Notes: generated by a model not told the origin, from the letters alone. 64,000 nucleotides of DNA from Dendrolimus kikuchii (GCA_019925095.2 CM034412.1:15724001-15788000); one strand, 5' to 3'. Positions 9,804-21,045 are shown, numbered from the stretch's first letter. Numbers and translations: made by a program.

Positions 9804-10579
9804 TCTATACTAATATTATAAAGCTGAAGAGTTTGTTTGTTTGTTTAAACGCGCTAATCTCAGGAACCGCTGGTCGGATTTGAAAAATTCTTTCAGTGTT
9901 GAATAGTACATTTATCTAGGAAGGCTATAGGGTATATTATATTTTCAAAAAAATTAGGGATCCTTACTAAAAGTCCAATAATGTAACCCAAGGTGTAAAA
10001 AAATGACCCGAAAAAATCCTTACACGGCGTGCGCTGCGAAAACTATTGATTATAGGACAAAACAATGTACTACCACTTTGCAGAGCATATAATTTTCTAC
10101 AAAAAATATCGCGTAACCATATGTCTAACTATTGTAGTTATCTCACAATAAGTGTTTTCTTTTATTTTTTAAAATAATTAAAATGCCGTCGCTTCAAAAA
10201 CTCTTTATTTTGTACCTTGGTATTAATCCTTATCAAAATAAATTACTCCATATTCAAGACGAATTGAATACCTTTCTAGAACTTTTTGAATTATTCAATT
10301 CGGACATTTCATTCAAAAGATATCGCGATATTTAAAATGTAAGTATTAGTGTTGTAGCCAAATATACTAATACTGTTTGATTGAACGCACTAATCTCAGG
10401 AACTACTGGTCTGATTTAAAAAATTCTTTCAGTGTTAGATAGCCCATTTATCGAGGAAGGCTATAGGCTATATATCATCACGCTAAGACCAATAGGAGCG
10501 GGGCACCAATGAAGAATGTTTCAAAATCGGAGGGTTTTGAGAGCAAATTTCACGCGGACGACGTCGCGGGCACAGCTAA
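9804..10579 (+). mobile_element. Helitron-like HA element, long form with cargo, complete
   Basis: Starts A|TCTATACTAATATT and ends GGGCACAGCTAA|T, both proper Helitron borders, 776 bp. It has two HA-like left halves separated by ~400 bp of cargo with the 50-codon frame, and one HA right end. This is the reference copy for 3752-4465 and 44199-44728. Confidence 0.8.
10183..10335 (+). CDS. 50-codon ORF in Helitron cargo, copy 2
   Basis: Intact ATG-TAA frame of 50 codons. Against the 4135 copy I see three amino-acid changes (F to L, A to T, V to I) and one silent change, so there is no sign of strong protein-level constraint. No homologue recognised. Confidence 0.4.
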   Translation: MPSLQKLFILYLGINPYQNKLLHIQDELNTFLELFELFNSDISFKRYRDI

Positions 10580-10830
10580 TAAATAAATATATCTAGAATT
10601 TTTGTTGTCAAAGTACAGACAGCATTTTGTTGCCCCATTGGAGCGCAAAAATGTATTTATTTAGACAATAAAGTGACCTTTTTGTTTCAAATGAAGTAAC
10701 ATTATACAATACTAAGCAACTGTTCTTTATATAAGTAAAAAATCAATTAAGTAGTAATTTCAACAAATAATAGTTAATAATTGGATAAAAGAAAAAATTG
10801 AAAATAACTGTATGCATCTTCCTCATCTTA

Positions 10831-11281
10831 TCTATATGTAGAAACATCAATTGCTGTTCGTTAGTCTCGCTAAAACTCGAGAACGGCTGGACTCATTTGG
10901 CTAATTTTGGTTTTGAATTATTTGTGGAAGTCCAGGGAAGGATTAAAAGGTGAGTAAATATGAAAAAAAATGCTTGGAATATAGTAAAAACAACAATTTC
11001 GCTTTCCCTTAGAAACTGTTCCTACCTGTCAAACATTTGATGTTCGACCGATCGTTTAGAAATCAATTAAATTTAAAAGTCGTTCAGAAATCAAATTAAA
11101 AATGAAGTCTTTTTTTCATTATTTTGGTTTTGAATATCAAACGTTTGATGTTCGTTCCGATTAAGGTTTGACCACATTTTTTACTAAAGTTGAAACATTC
11201 TGCATTCATCATTGCATCACATCATTGATTTTTTTTTATTTACTGATTCTGAGGCGGTATGAAGTTTGCCGGGTCAGCTAG
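10831..11281 (+). mobile_element. Helitron-like element, family HB
   Basis: Begins A|TCTATATGTAGAAACATC and ends GAAGTTTGCCGGGTCAGCTAG|T. It contains CTCGAGAACGGCTGGACTC and GTCAAACATTTGATGTTCG, shared with the copies at 26125, 32552 and 60614. Confidence 0.75.
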
Positions 11282-11332
11282 TTTTGAATAAAAGCTTTTC
11301 AATTTAAATATGCATGTATTAACAACTTATAT

Positions 11333-11570
11333 ATATTTTTATTGCAGGAGCTCAGCAGACAAGCAGACGGCCCACTTGATGGAAAACGGTTACCATCGCC
11401 TATGGACATTTGCAACACCAAAGGTACTACAAATGCGCTGCTGCTCTCTCAAGAGAGACTGGAACCTGGTCACTAATGCCGGAACACAGATCAAAGTTGT
11501 TATGGCGACATACTTTAGAGCAGGGGTGGTAGCCATCCAGTCGGGCAAATGCCCTACCACCTGGCAATAT
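11333..11570 (-). repeat. Family S retroposon, short form
   Basis: Minus-strand copy starting at GCCAGGTGGTAGGG and ending CTCCTGCAATAAAAAT. The 5' break point is the same as in the copies at 1402 and 19906. Confidence 0.8.
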
Positions 11571-11869
11571 ATTGCCATTGAAATAAAAAAATGAGTATTT
11601 TTACCCATATTAAAATATATAAGTAATAAACCCCTGACACGTTTTAACACTGACATTTATTACATATACGAGTAATCGCAATACTATTGTATGAAAGAAT
11701 ATTTTTACATTGTGTTACGAATGTATCGTACGTTATGAGAAAATGTCACGAACAAAAACTTTTATTAAAATTGGGTTGTGGACGCATGTTGCAATAAATT
11801 GTAATCGTTTTTACATATAAAATAACAATCATTAAAATAACTCTCATGAAATGCCATCATAGTAATCTC

Positions 11870-12721
11870 TATAATACGTGATGCAAAAACTTTGTACCCC
11901 TATTTACGCAAATTGCGCGGACGGCGGAGTATGAAATTTCGCACACTTATAGTTTATATAGAGGAGTGCAGAATGCTAGTATTTATTTAAAATTATGCAT
12001 AAAAAATACATTAAATCAATTAAAAACAGCATTACACACACTACCATGTATTTGACACACATACGCATATATACTCTTTTGTTAACCGACTTCAAAAAAA
12101 GAAGGAGGTTCTCAATTCGTCGGGATCTCGTTTTTTTTGCTTTCTTACGTATGTTCTCTGATTACTCCGATATTTATGATCAGATTTACGTGATTCTTTT
12201 TTTTGTTCGACGCGGAATAGCTCCCATTTGGTCCCCTAAAAATTTGACATAGTTTGGACCAGTAGTTTTCATTTTATGAACATTTTTTTGTTACCGTTTC
12301 TTGGGACCTATATTTTTTAAGGAGCACGGCACCTTTCGTAGGTCTACCCATACATAGCTAGACACTAAAAAGTAACAAATAAAATAAAAAAAAACTTCCT
12401 TTAAAAAAACCTGTGCTTAGTAATTATCAAAAAATATAGTAATTTTTATGTTTTACTTTGCACTGACTTTAAAATGTTTTAGATAATATATATTAACAAT
12501 AATAGCTTTAGAAATATGTTATTTAATACTTTTTTAGTTTTTGAAGTCGGTTTTTTTAAAAGAAGTTTTTTTATTTTTTTATTGTTCAAGTCAAATTAAC
12601 AGTGTAGCCTTGGCGAAATCTGTAATTATAGAAGTATAGTTTTTGACAACGGAACCTTAATAATGTCCGAAATTATTATTTTAATTATTATGGTCGAATT
12701 TCGACCACGGGCGACCACTAG
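11870..12721 (+). mobile_element. Family G element (Helitron-like 3' end), split by a family F element
   Basis: GCAAAAACTTTGTACCCC...GCATATATA on the left and AAGTCAAATTAACAGTGTAG...GGGCGACCACTAG|T on the right match the uninterrupted copy at 55620-55975. Between them lies 12083-12580. Confidence 0.65.
12083..12580 (+). mobile_element. Family F MITE-like element
   Basis: Starts AACCGACTTCAAAAAAAGAAGG and ends TTTTTGAAGTCGGTTTTTTT, giving inverted ends. The body carries TGTTCGACGCGGAATAGC and CATTTGGTCCCCTAAAAAT. Inserted into a family G element. Confidence 0.6.
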
Positions 12722-12911
12722 TAATTTTAATTATTTCTCAAACAACTACTCGCCATTTGCCTCCTTTTACACGTACCTACTTATGACGTCATATGTAAGT
12801 AAGCTCGTACACAACAAAGTTTATAAAAAGTATTCCAATTGATTTGACTGTCCAATCCCCTATTATCATTATTTAAAGTGTTATCAGAGTCGATTCATTA
12901 GTAAATATGTA

Positions 12912-13226
12912 TATGAAGGTAAGGAAAGGAATGCTCCTGTGGTTCGGGCATGTGGAAAGAATGCATGATGAAAGAATGATTAAACATATATACAATGGAA
13001 AAGTGGATGGATGCAGAAGTCGTGGAAGGCCACGACACACCTTCCATGATCAAATTGATCATGTACTAGCAGAAGGTGATGTGAGGAACCTTAAGAACAG
13101 ACGAGCGTGCATGACAAAAGTTATGAATGTCAAAGAAGCAAGTGAGGTGTGTAAGAATAAGCCTAAATGGCGCTCTGCTGTTCGTGCCTACCCCGCAAGG
13201 GAACTGGCGTGAAGTTATGTATGTAT
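12912..13226 (+). mobile_element. Family R copy 5
   Basis: Codes GMLLWFGHVERM through ...AYPARELA and ends GAAGTTATGTATGTA. No target duplication of useful length was found. Confidence 0.85.
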
Positions 13227-13261
13227 TAACTATAATTTTTACTTATATAATATTTTACATA

Positions 13262-13262
<1 letters not shown>

Positions 13263-13305
<43 letters not shown>
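13263..13305. repeat. (AT)n microsatellite
   Basis: About 20 AT units directly before a family S copy. Confidence 0.95.
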
Positions 13306-13307
<2 letters not shown>

Positions 13308-13612
13308 ATTGCAGGAGTTCAGCAGACAGGCAGACGGCCCACTTGATGGAAAGCGGTTATCATCGCCTATGGACATTAGCAACACCAAAGGTGCTACAAA
13401 TGCGCTGCTGCTCTCTTAAAGGAGACTGGAACCTGGTCACTAATGCCGGAACACAACACAAGGTTGTTATGGCGGCATACTCTAGACCAGGGGTGGTCGC
13501 CATCCAGTCGAGCAAATACTCTACCACCTGGCTGTGGGTTGTTTAGTCGCCTCTTACGACAGGCCGCCAGGCCGCAGGAAATTGTATTCTTTCTCCGTTC
13601 CTGCACGGATAT
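13306..13612 (-). repeat. Family S retroposon, long form
   Basis: Complete minus-strand copy from TATCCGTGCAGGAACGGAG to CTCCTGCAATAAAAT. On its own strand it carries the family frame (ERRKNTISC..., later VPVSLKRAAAHL). Confidence 0.85.
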
Positions 13613-13689
13613 ATGTTTATTAACGAATAAAATATAATGTAAGTAACTGCATATCCTATAATATTTATGTATACCACCTTTGACAAATT

Positions 13690-13845
13690 GAATCTGTTTT
13701 ATTCCTGCCACGGATTGTCTGGAATTGTCTGGAAGAGATTGCTTCTTAGCGATAAGACCGCCCATTGTGCACATTTTTAGGCTATAAGTTTTTCTGTGTT
13801 TTCTGTAATAGTGTACAATGAAGTTTTATCTCTCTCTCTCTCTTA
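13690..13845. repeat. Possible retroposon fragment with (TC)n tract
   Basis: TTGTCTGGAAGAGATTGCTTCTTAGCG...ACCGCCCATTGTGC resembles a common lepidopteran repeat from memory. A (TC)n run lies near 13831-13844. No second copy in the window. Confidence 0.3.
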
Positions 13846-13899
13846 AATCTATTAGTTTCAAATAAACGTTCCTGTACTGGGCTTGGATTTCCCTATTTT

Positions 13900-14115
13900 T
13901 AAGGAACTTGAATACTCGCCACGCTTGTCAAAGGCGGCTTGGCGGGTTTGACACATCGTTTATCTTGTTATGGCGGTTTCATCATGATATTTACTTTCAC
14001 CGCCAGCAGCATTATTGTTACAATATTCTTGATCAAAAAAGTTTTGCATGCTTCCCGACTAGCAACCGAGCCCACATTATTTGAAACGCGAATGCCTTAA
14101 CCAATAAGCTACCAC
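13900..14115 (-). repeat. tRNA-derived SINE, diverged
   Basis: CGCCACGCTTGTCAAAGGCGGCTTGG and TTTGACACATCG match the SINEs at 31540-31826 and 61142-61405. The pol III boxes at its right end are degenerate. Confidence 0.55.
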
Positions 14116-14460
14116 CTTCAAAATAAGCCTAAGAATATAATATTAAAGATTAATAAATATATGTAGCTAAGAAATAAGACCCCCATAAAATATTACGTCA
14201 TCATTAAATAGCCATAAATTTTTATACGGGCAACATTATTTTTTTATAGGTAACAAAATATTTGAGTTAGAGGTCATAATATTAGCAGTTAATGTTTATG
14301 ATTAAAGATGGAAGGTATATATGACTATCTATGGTTAGACTTTTTGCTGAAAAGCGTCAGAATCTATAGCCAACCCACAGCCGGGTCTTACATTCAATGT
14401 AGTATATAAAAATGTAACTAAAACCGATCGTAACTATTAAAACCGGGCATCAACAACTTT
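14116..14460. other. Unassigned AT-rich spacer
   Basis: No exon, ORF or recognised repeat seen. Confidence 0.5.
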
Positions 14461-14889
14461 GGGACAACCTGGAGGACTGCAGGCAAGCCAAGCTGGCAAT
14501 GCCTCGAGTAGACCAGCATTTCTCCAGGAATATATTAAAGCTCAGTCGGTCCCGGCTGAGACTAGTTATTAGTGCAGCCACTGGACATGGCAATTTTTTC
14601 ACAGACATTTTTCAATATAGGTGTCACTGACAGCCCCCTGTGCAGAGCATGCTTGGAGGAAGAAGAAACAGCCGCCCATGTCCTGCTTGAATGCGGAGAG
14701 GTGGCCCAATACAGGGCGAAGTATCTGGATGCCCCAGGTAGCCGAGAAGTCTTCAGTAACGTCAAGAAGCTGGTGGACTTGCTGGAGGAGCTGGGCTGGA
14801 TGGACTAAACCCTCATCCACCCTCGCACGCAAAATAGGCGCTTTGTCGTCGAGTTGCGGAAACCGCCCGTTCGCAGAAGAAGAAGAAGA
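14461..14889 (+). pseudogene. LINE ORF2 C-terminal remnant (Cys-His knuckle)
   Basis: One frame reads LEDCRQAKLAMPRVDQHFSR...LVISAATGHGNFF. After a frameshift near 14620 the next reads NIGVTDSPLCRACLEEEETA, AHVLLECGEVAQYRAKYLD and on to LLEELGWMD and a stop. C-x2-C...H-x4-C after a GH motif is the C-terminal knuckle of RNase H-bearing or Jockey/I-type LINEs. It ends in (AAG)n. Clade not resolved, and the copy is broken. Confidence 0.65.
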
Positions 14890-15010
14890 ACTATTAAAAC
14901 CGGTTAATTTTAAACTGGTTTAAGCGGTTACACTGGTTCAAGCTTTTAAACCGGTTCAAACTTTTTAAACCGGTTCAAGCGGTTAAACAATTTCAACCGG
15001 TTTAAGCTTT
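14890..15010. repeat. Degenerate tandem array of AACCGGTT-like motifs
   Basis: At least four AACCGGTT cores plus variants (AACTGGTT, CACTGGTT) occur with a loose AAACCGGTTCAAGC unit. See findings. Confidence 0.7.
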
Positions 15011-15454
15011 GCTAATAATTAGCTTTGATATAGAGACACGATTGTAAGAGATGGAGAAAAAAAATAAGAAAGAAAAAATGAAAAAAAAAACTTCTTTTCT
15101 CTTATTACTCTTAATAATTGACAGTTTAACTAATAATAAGGTATATAAGCCAATTATGTCAGAATGTACGAACAACATTAAATGGATTTCAAGAATATTA
15201 CGTTCAAAGTTTAACTTAGTCATTAATTACATGACTCATGATCCAAGTAGCTAAATTAAAATGTTATTAATCCAGTTTGTGCTTTTTACTTCAAAGCTTT
15301 GATACACGATTTATGTCGTTTATTTATTCCTTTAGACCTTTGTAATAATAGGAACATTTTTAAAACGTACTAAATTCTTTTGGCGACAATAAATTAAACA
15401 TGGTCAGATACCACAAGTATAAGTACACACAATATAAGTATATATAATTGAAAT
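15011..15454. other. Unassigned AT-rich spacer
   Basis: Contains open frames on both strands of about 70 codons in A/T-rich sequence. No motif, splice signal or repeat supports coding. Confidence 0.45.
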
Positions 15455-15587
15455 TGAATTGAATAGTGACTCATCATGATATCTCAGGAACTATAGACTT
15501 GAAATTTGGCATGGACCTTCCTTTCTCCAAGTAGAGGTCAGCTAAGAACGAATTTTACGGCACGCGAAGCGGGCGGATATAAGCTAG
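15455..15587 (+). mobile_element. Helitron-like 3' end
   Basis: ATCTCAGGAACTATAGACTTG...GAAGCGGGCGGATATAAGCTAG|T fits a Helitron right end. The left part was not recognised. Confidence 0.5.
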
Positions 15588-15654
15588 TATATGTATATTT
15601 CTAAAGAAACATAGTGACAATTTTGAATTTAATGACAGTATACAAAGACGAAGC

Positions 15655-15960
15655 ATAGAAATAAAGGAAAGCGAGTTTCTTGCGCCGCTTATTCTCTTCA
15701 AGCCACAACATGTTGCGAAGCGGTGGCAAATTAGACTAGGCTCCCGTAGAGTAAATAATAACCATAAAAATTAAAACTAAATAATTAAAATGAACAATTT
15801 GGCGGTAGGCTAAATAAAACTTTAACAATATTCATTGATACTTGACATCTTTGTCTTCCGTGATTACGGCTACTGAAAAGTGGTCGAAATGTCGGAATAA
15901 TAAAAAGCAAATAAATTACCTCGCTTAAAACCGTTAAAATGTACTTTTATTACGTATATT
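15655..15960 (+). repeat. Family Q hairpin repeat
   Basis: TTTCTTGCGCCGCTTATTCTC...ACATGTTGCGAAGCGG, then CTCCCGTAGAGTAAATAATAACC, then the hairpin region near 15880 (GGCTACTGAAAAGTGGTC) and CGCTTAAAACCGTTAAAATG. The same blocks recur at 37795-38195 and 57180-57545. Confidence 0.65.
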
Positions 15961-16009
15961 AGTCACGAAAACTCAAGAAAATATTATGAGAACAAACAAA
16001 CAGCCTCTG

Positions 16010-16170
16010 TAATTGATTAACTAGTACTTAGTCGGCCTGGTTAATTGAAGCATAGAAGTCCTGGTATAGTAAATTTCATAAACGAATTTTCTATTATTTA
16101 CCCTGGTCTGGGTGTCTGGAATCAGCTCTACATTTCTGCCTTGTGTGTCACCCAAAAGTTAAACTTAGCT
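16010..16170 (+). repeat. Degenerate SINE of the 34255 type
   Basis: TCCTGGTATAGTAAATTTC...TTACCCTGGTCTGGGTGTCTGG follows the 34255-34496 SINE downstream of the B box. The boxes themselves have decayed. Confidence 0.4.
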
Positions 16171-16444
16171 TGAGAACATAAAATATTATTAGAATTTGCA
16201 TGTTTTAATCAACATTGTCATAGACGGGTCTAATATTTGTTGCATAGATTTGGAAATGTAGAACCCCAAAATGCCCCCTATAAATATTTAAACAGGCATT
16301 CAATATCCAACTGCTGGACTCGTCTGACTGTCATTCCGTAAAATGGAAATCAGATTGAATCTAGACTTGTCCAAGAAATAGGAGACAAGCGGGTTTGTAA
16401 ATATCTAACGACTTCTTCATGCTGTACGAAGTATCAAAGACGTA

Positions 16445-16975
16445 TAGACCGAGATCCCGCTGCAAGATTACTAGATTCATGTGTTATTTAATTAAAATCT
16501 AGTTTTTATAGATAATTATATATGCGGAATTCATTTTTGCTAGATTGCTTATAAAAATGTGGCCGCTAATATTTTTAATTAAAATAATATGAATTGGGAA
16601 AAATTTAATTCGCTTGTTTTTAAAATAAATTATATATCAAGTTAAAGCTATTTTTTCTGTGTATAATGGAATAGGGTTGCCTATGTAAAAGTGGCCGCAA
16701 ATATGGGTTACCAGTTGTTAAAGATAGCGCGCTACAAGGCACGCCACGTTGCGTAACGCTAACGCGGGACGTAGCGCGTAAATCTCTTTCACTTTAAATT
16801 ATCTTTAACAGCTGGCAACCCCTATTTGTGGTCACTTTTACATAGGCAACCCTATTCCATCATACACAGGAAAATATCAGCTATAATTTATTTTAAAAAC
16901 ATGTGAATGAAATTTTTATCAAAATGTCAAACACATGAACGTAGTAATCTTGCAGCTGGATCTCGGTCTAATATG
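16445..16975. repeat. Large imperfect inverted repeat (foldback element)
   Basis: Left arm 16449-16727 pairs with right arm 16796-16972. GAATAGGGTTGCCTATGTAA and GACCGAGATCC..CTGCAAGATTACTA have reverse-complement partners. An extra ~90 bp interrupts the left arm. The loop is GC-rich (GCGCGCTACAAGG...GGGACGTAGCGCG). No transposase seen. Confidence 0.75.
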
Positions 16976-17345
16976 GGTTATTTAAAAAGACCTTGGAGTC
17001 TTCTACGCTTACATTTATTACGATATGACGATTTCATAAGAGTTTCCTTATTGCCGAGAAGCGTTTGCACCGGTAGACCACGACGATCCTCTACGATAAA
17101 ATCAAAGGTGTTTTGAAGAATAGTCAGGTAAAAAACTTCTATAATAAACGTATATGTATAAGGAAATTAACGTAACTTGATGAGGCAAAAATTATATGTA
17201 TAATTGTATATCGTAGCATGTGGAAATCCATCGTCTCTACCTACCTCTGTGAAATACAAGCGTGTTAATATATATGTATGTTCATTAGTGTCAAACGTTC
17301 AATAATGAAACTGTTGAATGATTATATGAAAATAGGTTTATATTT

Positions 17346-17706
17346 CGCGTTCGTAATACCGAAGTAAGAAAGAGAGTTGGTCTGAAAGAGAGTGTCGGGG
17401 TGAAGGTAAGGAAAGGAATGCTCCGGTGGTTCGGGCATGTGGAAAGAATGCATGATGAAAGAATGACTAAACAGATATACAATGCAAAAGTGGATGGATG
17501 CAGAAGTCGTGGAAGGCCACGACACACCTTCCATGATCAAATTGATCGTGTACTAGCGGAGGGTGATGTCAGGAGCCTTAAGAACAGACGAGTGTGCATG
17601 ACAAGAGTTATGAATGTCAAAGAAGCAAGTGAGGTGTGTAAGAATGGGCCTAAATGGCGCTCTGTTGTTCGTGCCTACCCCGCAAGGGAACTGGCGTGAA
17701 GTTATG
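17346..17706 (+). mobile_element. Family R copy 6, with target duplication
   Basis: Perfect 13-bp duplication TAGGTTTATATTT at 17333-17345 and 17707-17719. Codes from RNTEVRKRVGLKESVG to the stop. The tail is a single TATG, joined directly to the duplication. Confidence 0.92.
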
Positions 17707-17794
17707 TAGGTTTATATTTGTTTATAAACAACGTTACTTCTATAGATTCAAAATATTAATGTCTGGCTATTTTTTTTTAAATGGCGACAAACGA

Positions 17795-18210
17795 CTATAT
17801 ACAAATATTATAAATACGAATGCATGGATGGATGTTTGTTACTTAATTACGCTAGAACGGCTGAACAGATCTGGATAAAAGGCAAAGAGATAGATTGTAT
17901 TCGTAATCTGGAATAGCCCTGGAAAATATACGGTTCCCGTAGCATAACTGAAATGGAACACTTACAAACCAATAGATGGCGCTGTGCAATAATTAAAGTC
18001 ACAAACGTTTCCCGAAACGTACAAAGAATATATACAAATTTTCAACTGTAACAGATGGGCCTAGGCCTGCGAGAAACAACATTAGCTTCGCTGGAAGATC
18101 TTCCTTTGAGACGGGGGAGCATTCCATCTCACTCCTCCACCCTCTACGGGGTACCCCCTACCCCCCTACATAACATTAACGCAGGCGAAGCCACGGGCAA
18201 AAGTTTGTTA
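17795..18210 (+). mobile_element. Helitron-like element, family HG, worn
   Basis: ATTATAAATACGAATGCATGGATGGATG, then AATAGATGGCGCTGTGCAATAA, then CTGGAAGATCTTCCTTTGAGACG and GGCGAAGCCACGGGCAAAAG. Related to 43392-44073 and 63105-63300. Borders uncertain. Confidence 0.5.
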
Positions 18211-18822
18211 TATTTAAAATTTATTAAATGCTGCCCGCTTCTTTCTTGTACCACAATATGCCAAATAACTCCGGTACACCGAATAAATGCGAATTATTCC
18301 AATAATAATCTCAGTGAATATTCATAAATTCCTCGGTTCGACAACCGGTTATTTGATATTTGTTGAAAATCCGGATTATCCGGATTAACGATATATTTAT
18401 CGCCTTAACGGTTGTTCAACCGGTTTAAAAAATGACCGATAGATAACTGATGTGTTAGATATATATTTTCGTTCTTCTAACTAAGTTTCCAAGTTATTAT
18501 CGATATATTTTCTGCCGCACTCAGAATGCCGTAATGGTCCATCAATGTGAAATTACTGAATTTCTGTTGTATTATTTTTTAGTCTCTATGTAATTATATT
18601 ACATTGTAAATTAAGAAAATCGTTTACTACATGAAGAAACTTTAATTGTAGTTATTTAATATGGAAATTAAATAATAAACAATAATCGGAACTTTATTTT
18701 TTAAGAAACATTGTATTATTTATAGATACGAATATATAGTCATACAAAAATTAAACTTAAGGCTGAGAGTTTATAAAAATGTTGCCACACATAAAAATAA
18801 TTTATTATTATTATATTATTAT
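18211..18822. other. Spacer with possible old repeats
   Basis: AT-rich. Holds AACCGGTT/CCGGATTATCCGG palindromic patches near 18331-18440 and CTGCCGCACTCAGAATGCC, which may be an old interspersed repeat. No coding evidence. Confidence 0.35.
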
Positions 18823-19488
18823 TATAGAGTTTATACGAACTATACAAACACGTATAACACAGGTACAAATATAACTGAACACAACAAATCCAAACGTTAT
18901 ACAGAAGGTGGTAATTTAATAAAACGCGCTAAGTCCGTCAGTATTAGTTTCCCGGCTGTACACACGTCACGCCTTGATCGTAGTTGTCGCTGAACTGCCC
19001 CTCTCCCTCACTCAGACCATCGTTTTATACTGCACAAATGCAATGTGTCCGCCCGGCAACGTGACCGAATTTCCCAGAATCAGCTTGTACTTTATGACCC
19101 GTAACATCTGGCTAATGATTACATTAGAAAAATGGCTGTTCTCTAGTAACATATGCCAATAAATAATTAAACAAAAGAAGAAGATCATAAGAGAATTACA
19201 ATTAGTTCAAATGTCGACGGGTTCCATGATCAAATCGATCGTGTACTAGCGGAGGGTGATGTCAAGAGCCTTAAGAACAGACGAGTGTGCATGACAAGTG
19301 TTATGAATGTCAAAGAAGCAAGTGAGGTGTGTAAGAATGGGCCTAAATGGCGCTCTGTTGTTCGTGCCTACCCCGCAAGGGAACTGGCGTGAAGTTATGT
19401 ATGTATGTATGTATGCCGACGGGTAATAAATGTGTTTCTACAAATCTGTACGTCGAATTTATCTTTGTCGGCGCCTAGGTTGTAACAG
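18823..19488 (-). mobile_element. Family T solo LTR with a family R insertion
   Basis: Minus-strand LTR with TATACTGCAC promoter region and TGTTACAACCTAGG start (at 19488). The final ~50 bp (TGCAGGACTCG side) is missing. Split by family R copy 7 at 19223-19412. Confidence 0.75.
19223..19412 (+). mobile_element. Family R copy 7, inside a family T LTR
   Basis: Flanked by ATGTCGACGGGT (19211-19222) and ATGCCGACGGGT (19413-19424), a 12-bp duplication with one mismatch. Removing it restores the LTR sequence seen uninterrupted near 30625 and 58595. Confidence 0.92.
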
Positions 19489-19905
19489 TATTGCCAGTCA
19501 AACATTTACTTTAAATTAATATATTTTATGCCTTTTGAATTTGAATAACAATAGAACTTTAATGAATATTAAATCACTTTGTTGCATTAAATATTTTCAT
19601 TTTAATACCAGTTAATCAATCATCATTATTGTTTAGATTTTGGTGTACGAAATAAGACTCTATTACTGCATTGATAAAATTTAAAATCATTTCATAGACG
19701 GAGAACAGAGGACGGGGGCCCATAATGTGTTTTCTCATCTTTGTAATGCAAATTATATTCTTTTGTGTAAATGAAAAAAATTGAATGGTAAAAATCTCTC
19801 AATGGTGACCAATAATGAGATATTTCTATCAAAATGGCCTAAAACGGCATTTCATTTCTCAACAATGTTATTATTGAAAAAGAATGGAAGGAATAATTTT
19901 TTATT
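19489..19905. other. Unassigned AT-rich spacer
   Basis: No exon, ORF or recognised repeat seen. Confidence 0.5.
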
Positions 19906-20140
19906 TTTTTTATTGCAGGAGTTCAGCAGACAGGCAGACGGCCAACTTGATGGAAAGCGGTTATTATGACCTATGGACATTTGCATCACCAAAATTGCTA
20001 CAAATGCGCTGCTGCTCTCTTTAAGGGAGACTGTAACCTGGTCACTAATGCCGGAACACAACTCAAGGTTGTTATGGCGACATACTTTAGACCAGGGGTG
20101 ATAGCCATCCAGTCGGGCAAATGCCCTACCACCTGGCAAA
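19906..20140 (-). repeat. Family S retroposon, short form
   Basis: Minus-strand copy, GCCAGGTGGTAGGG to CTCCTGCAATAAAAAAAATAA. Confidence 0.8.
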
Positions 20141-20193
20141 ATATATATATGATAGATCTATATTCGATGTGGCTTCTAAATCTTAAATAGTTA

Positions 20194-20352
20194 CATTGTG
20201 TGTATGTACATAACTTCACGCCAGTTCCCTTGCGAGGTAGGCACGAACAACAGAGCGCCATTTAGGCTTATTCTTACACACCTCACTTGCTTCTTTGACA
20301 TTCATAGCTCTTGTCATGCACGCTCGTCTGTTCTTAAGGCTCCTGACATCAC
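20194..20352 (-). mobile_element. Family R copy 8, with target duplication
   Basis: Minus-strand 3' fragment of 159 bp. Perfect 12-bp duplication CTTAAATAGTTA at 20182-20193 and 20353-20364. Confidence 0.92.
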
Positions 20353-20365
20353 CTTAAATAGTTAA

Positions 20366-20715
20366 TCCTTATTAATATTATAAATGCGAAAGTAACTCTT
20401 TCTGTCTGTCTGTCCATCTGTCCGTCTGTCTGTTTCGTTCTACTGGACCGATTTGGCTGAAACTCAGTTTATATATATTTTCGATGTCGAGAATGAACAT
20501 AGGATACTTTTTATACCGAAAAATGGGATAGTATCCGGGATAAAAATATATTTGTCTCTTTGTTTGTTATGCTTTTAGAGAAAGACTAATAGACTGATTT
20601 GGCTGAAATTCGGTATATATTTAAATTTAATACCGAAGGTGGACAAGGGATACTTTTCCCGGATTATAGGATAGATTTATGTAAAGGTTATCCCAGAAAA
20701 TACGATAGGTTTTTT
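20366..20715 (+). mobile_element. Helitron-like element, family HF, left part
   Basis: A|TCCTTATTAATATTATAAATGCG followed by a (CTGT)n-like tract and two related blocks (GATTTGGCTGAAA, ATAGGATA). No clear CTRR end. Confidence 0.5.
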
Positions 20716-21045
20716 AATTTGTGGTTTGGCATTTTCGTCATTTGGTCATTTTGGTCAATTTGGTCATTTAGATAGTTTTGGTCTCGTTACGGTAGATTTG
20801 ATAGTAGTTATAGATTCGATAGTTATGCCAGTTTCGATTGTTTTGGTACTTTTGATAGTTTTGGTAGTTTTGGTCGTTTCGGTAGCTTCGGTAGTTTTGG
20901 TCTTTTCGGTAGTTTTGGTCGTTTCAGTAGTTGTGGTAGTTTTAATTGTTCTGGTAGTTTTGGTGGTTTTGGTATAGTTTAGGTAGTTTTGAGTAGTTTT
21001 GTTAGTTTTGGTAGTTTTGGCAGTTGTGGTGGTTATAGCTACAGA
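20716..21045. repeat. Degenerate minisatellite, GGTAGTTTT-like units
   Basis: About 300 bp of 9-mers such as GGTAGTTTT, GGTCGTTTC and GGTCATTTT. It produces a Val/Leu-rich open frame that is not a gene. Confidence 0.85.

Noticed and set aside
20726..20977. 83-codon Val/Leu-rich open frame
   Set aside because: Translation of a GGTAGTTTT minisatellite; no start context, splice site or domain.
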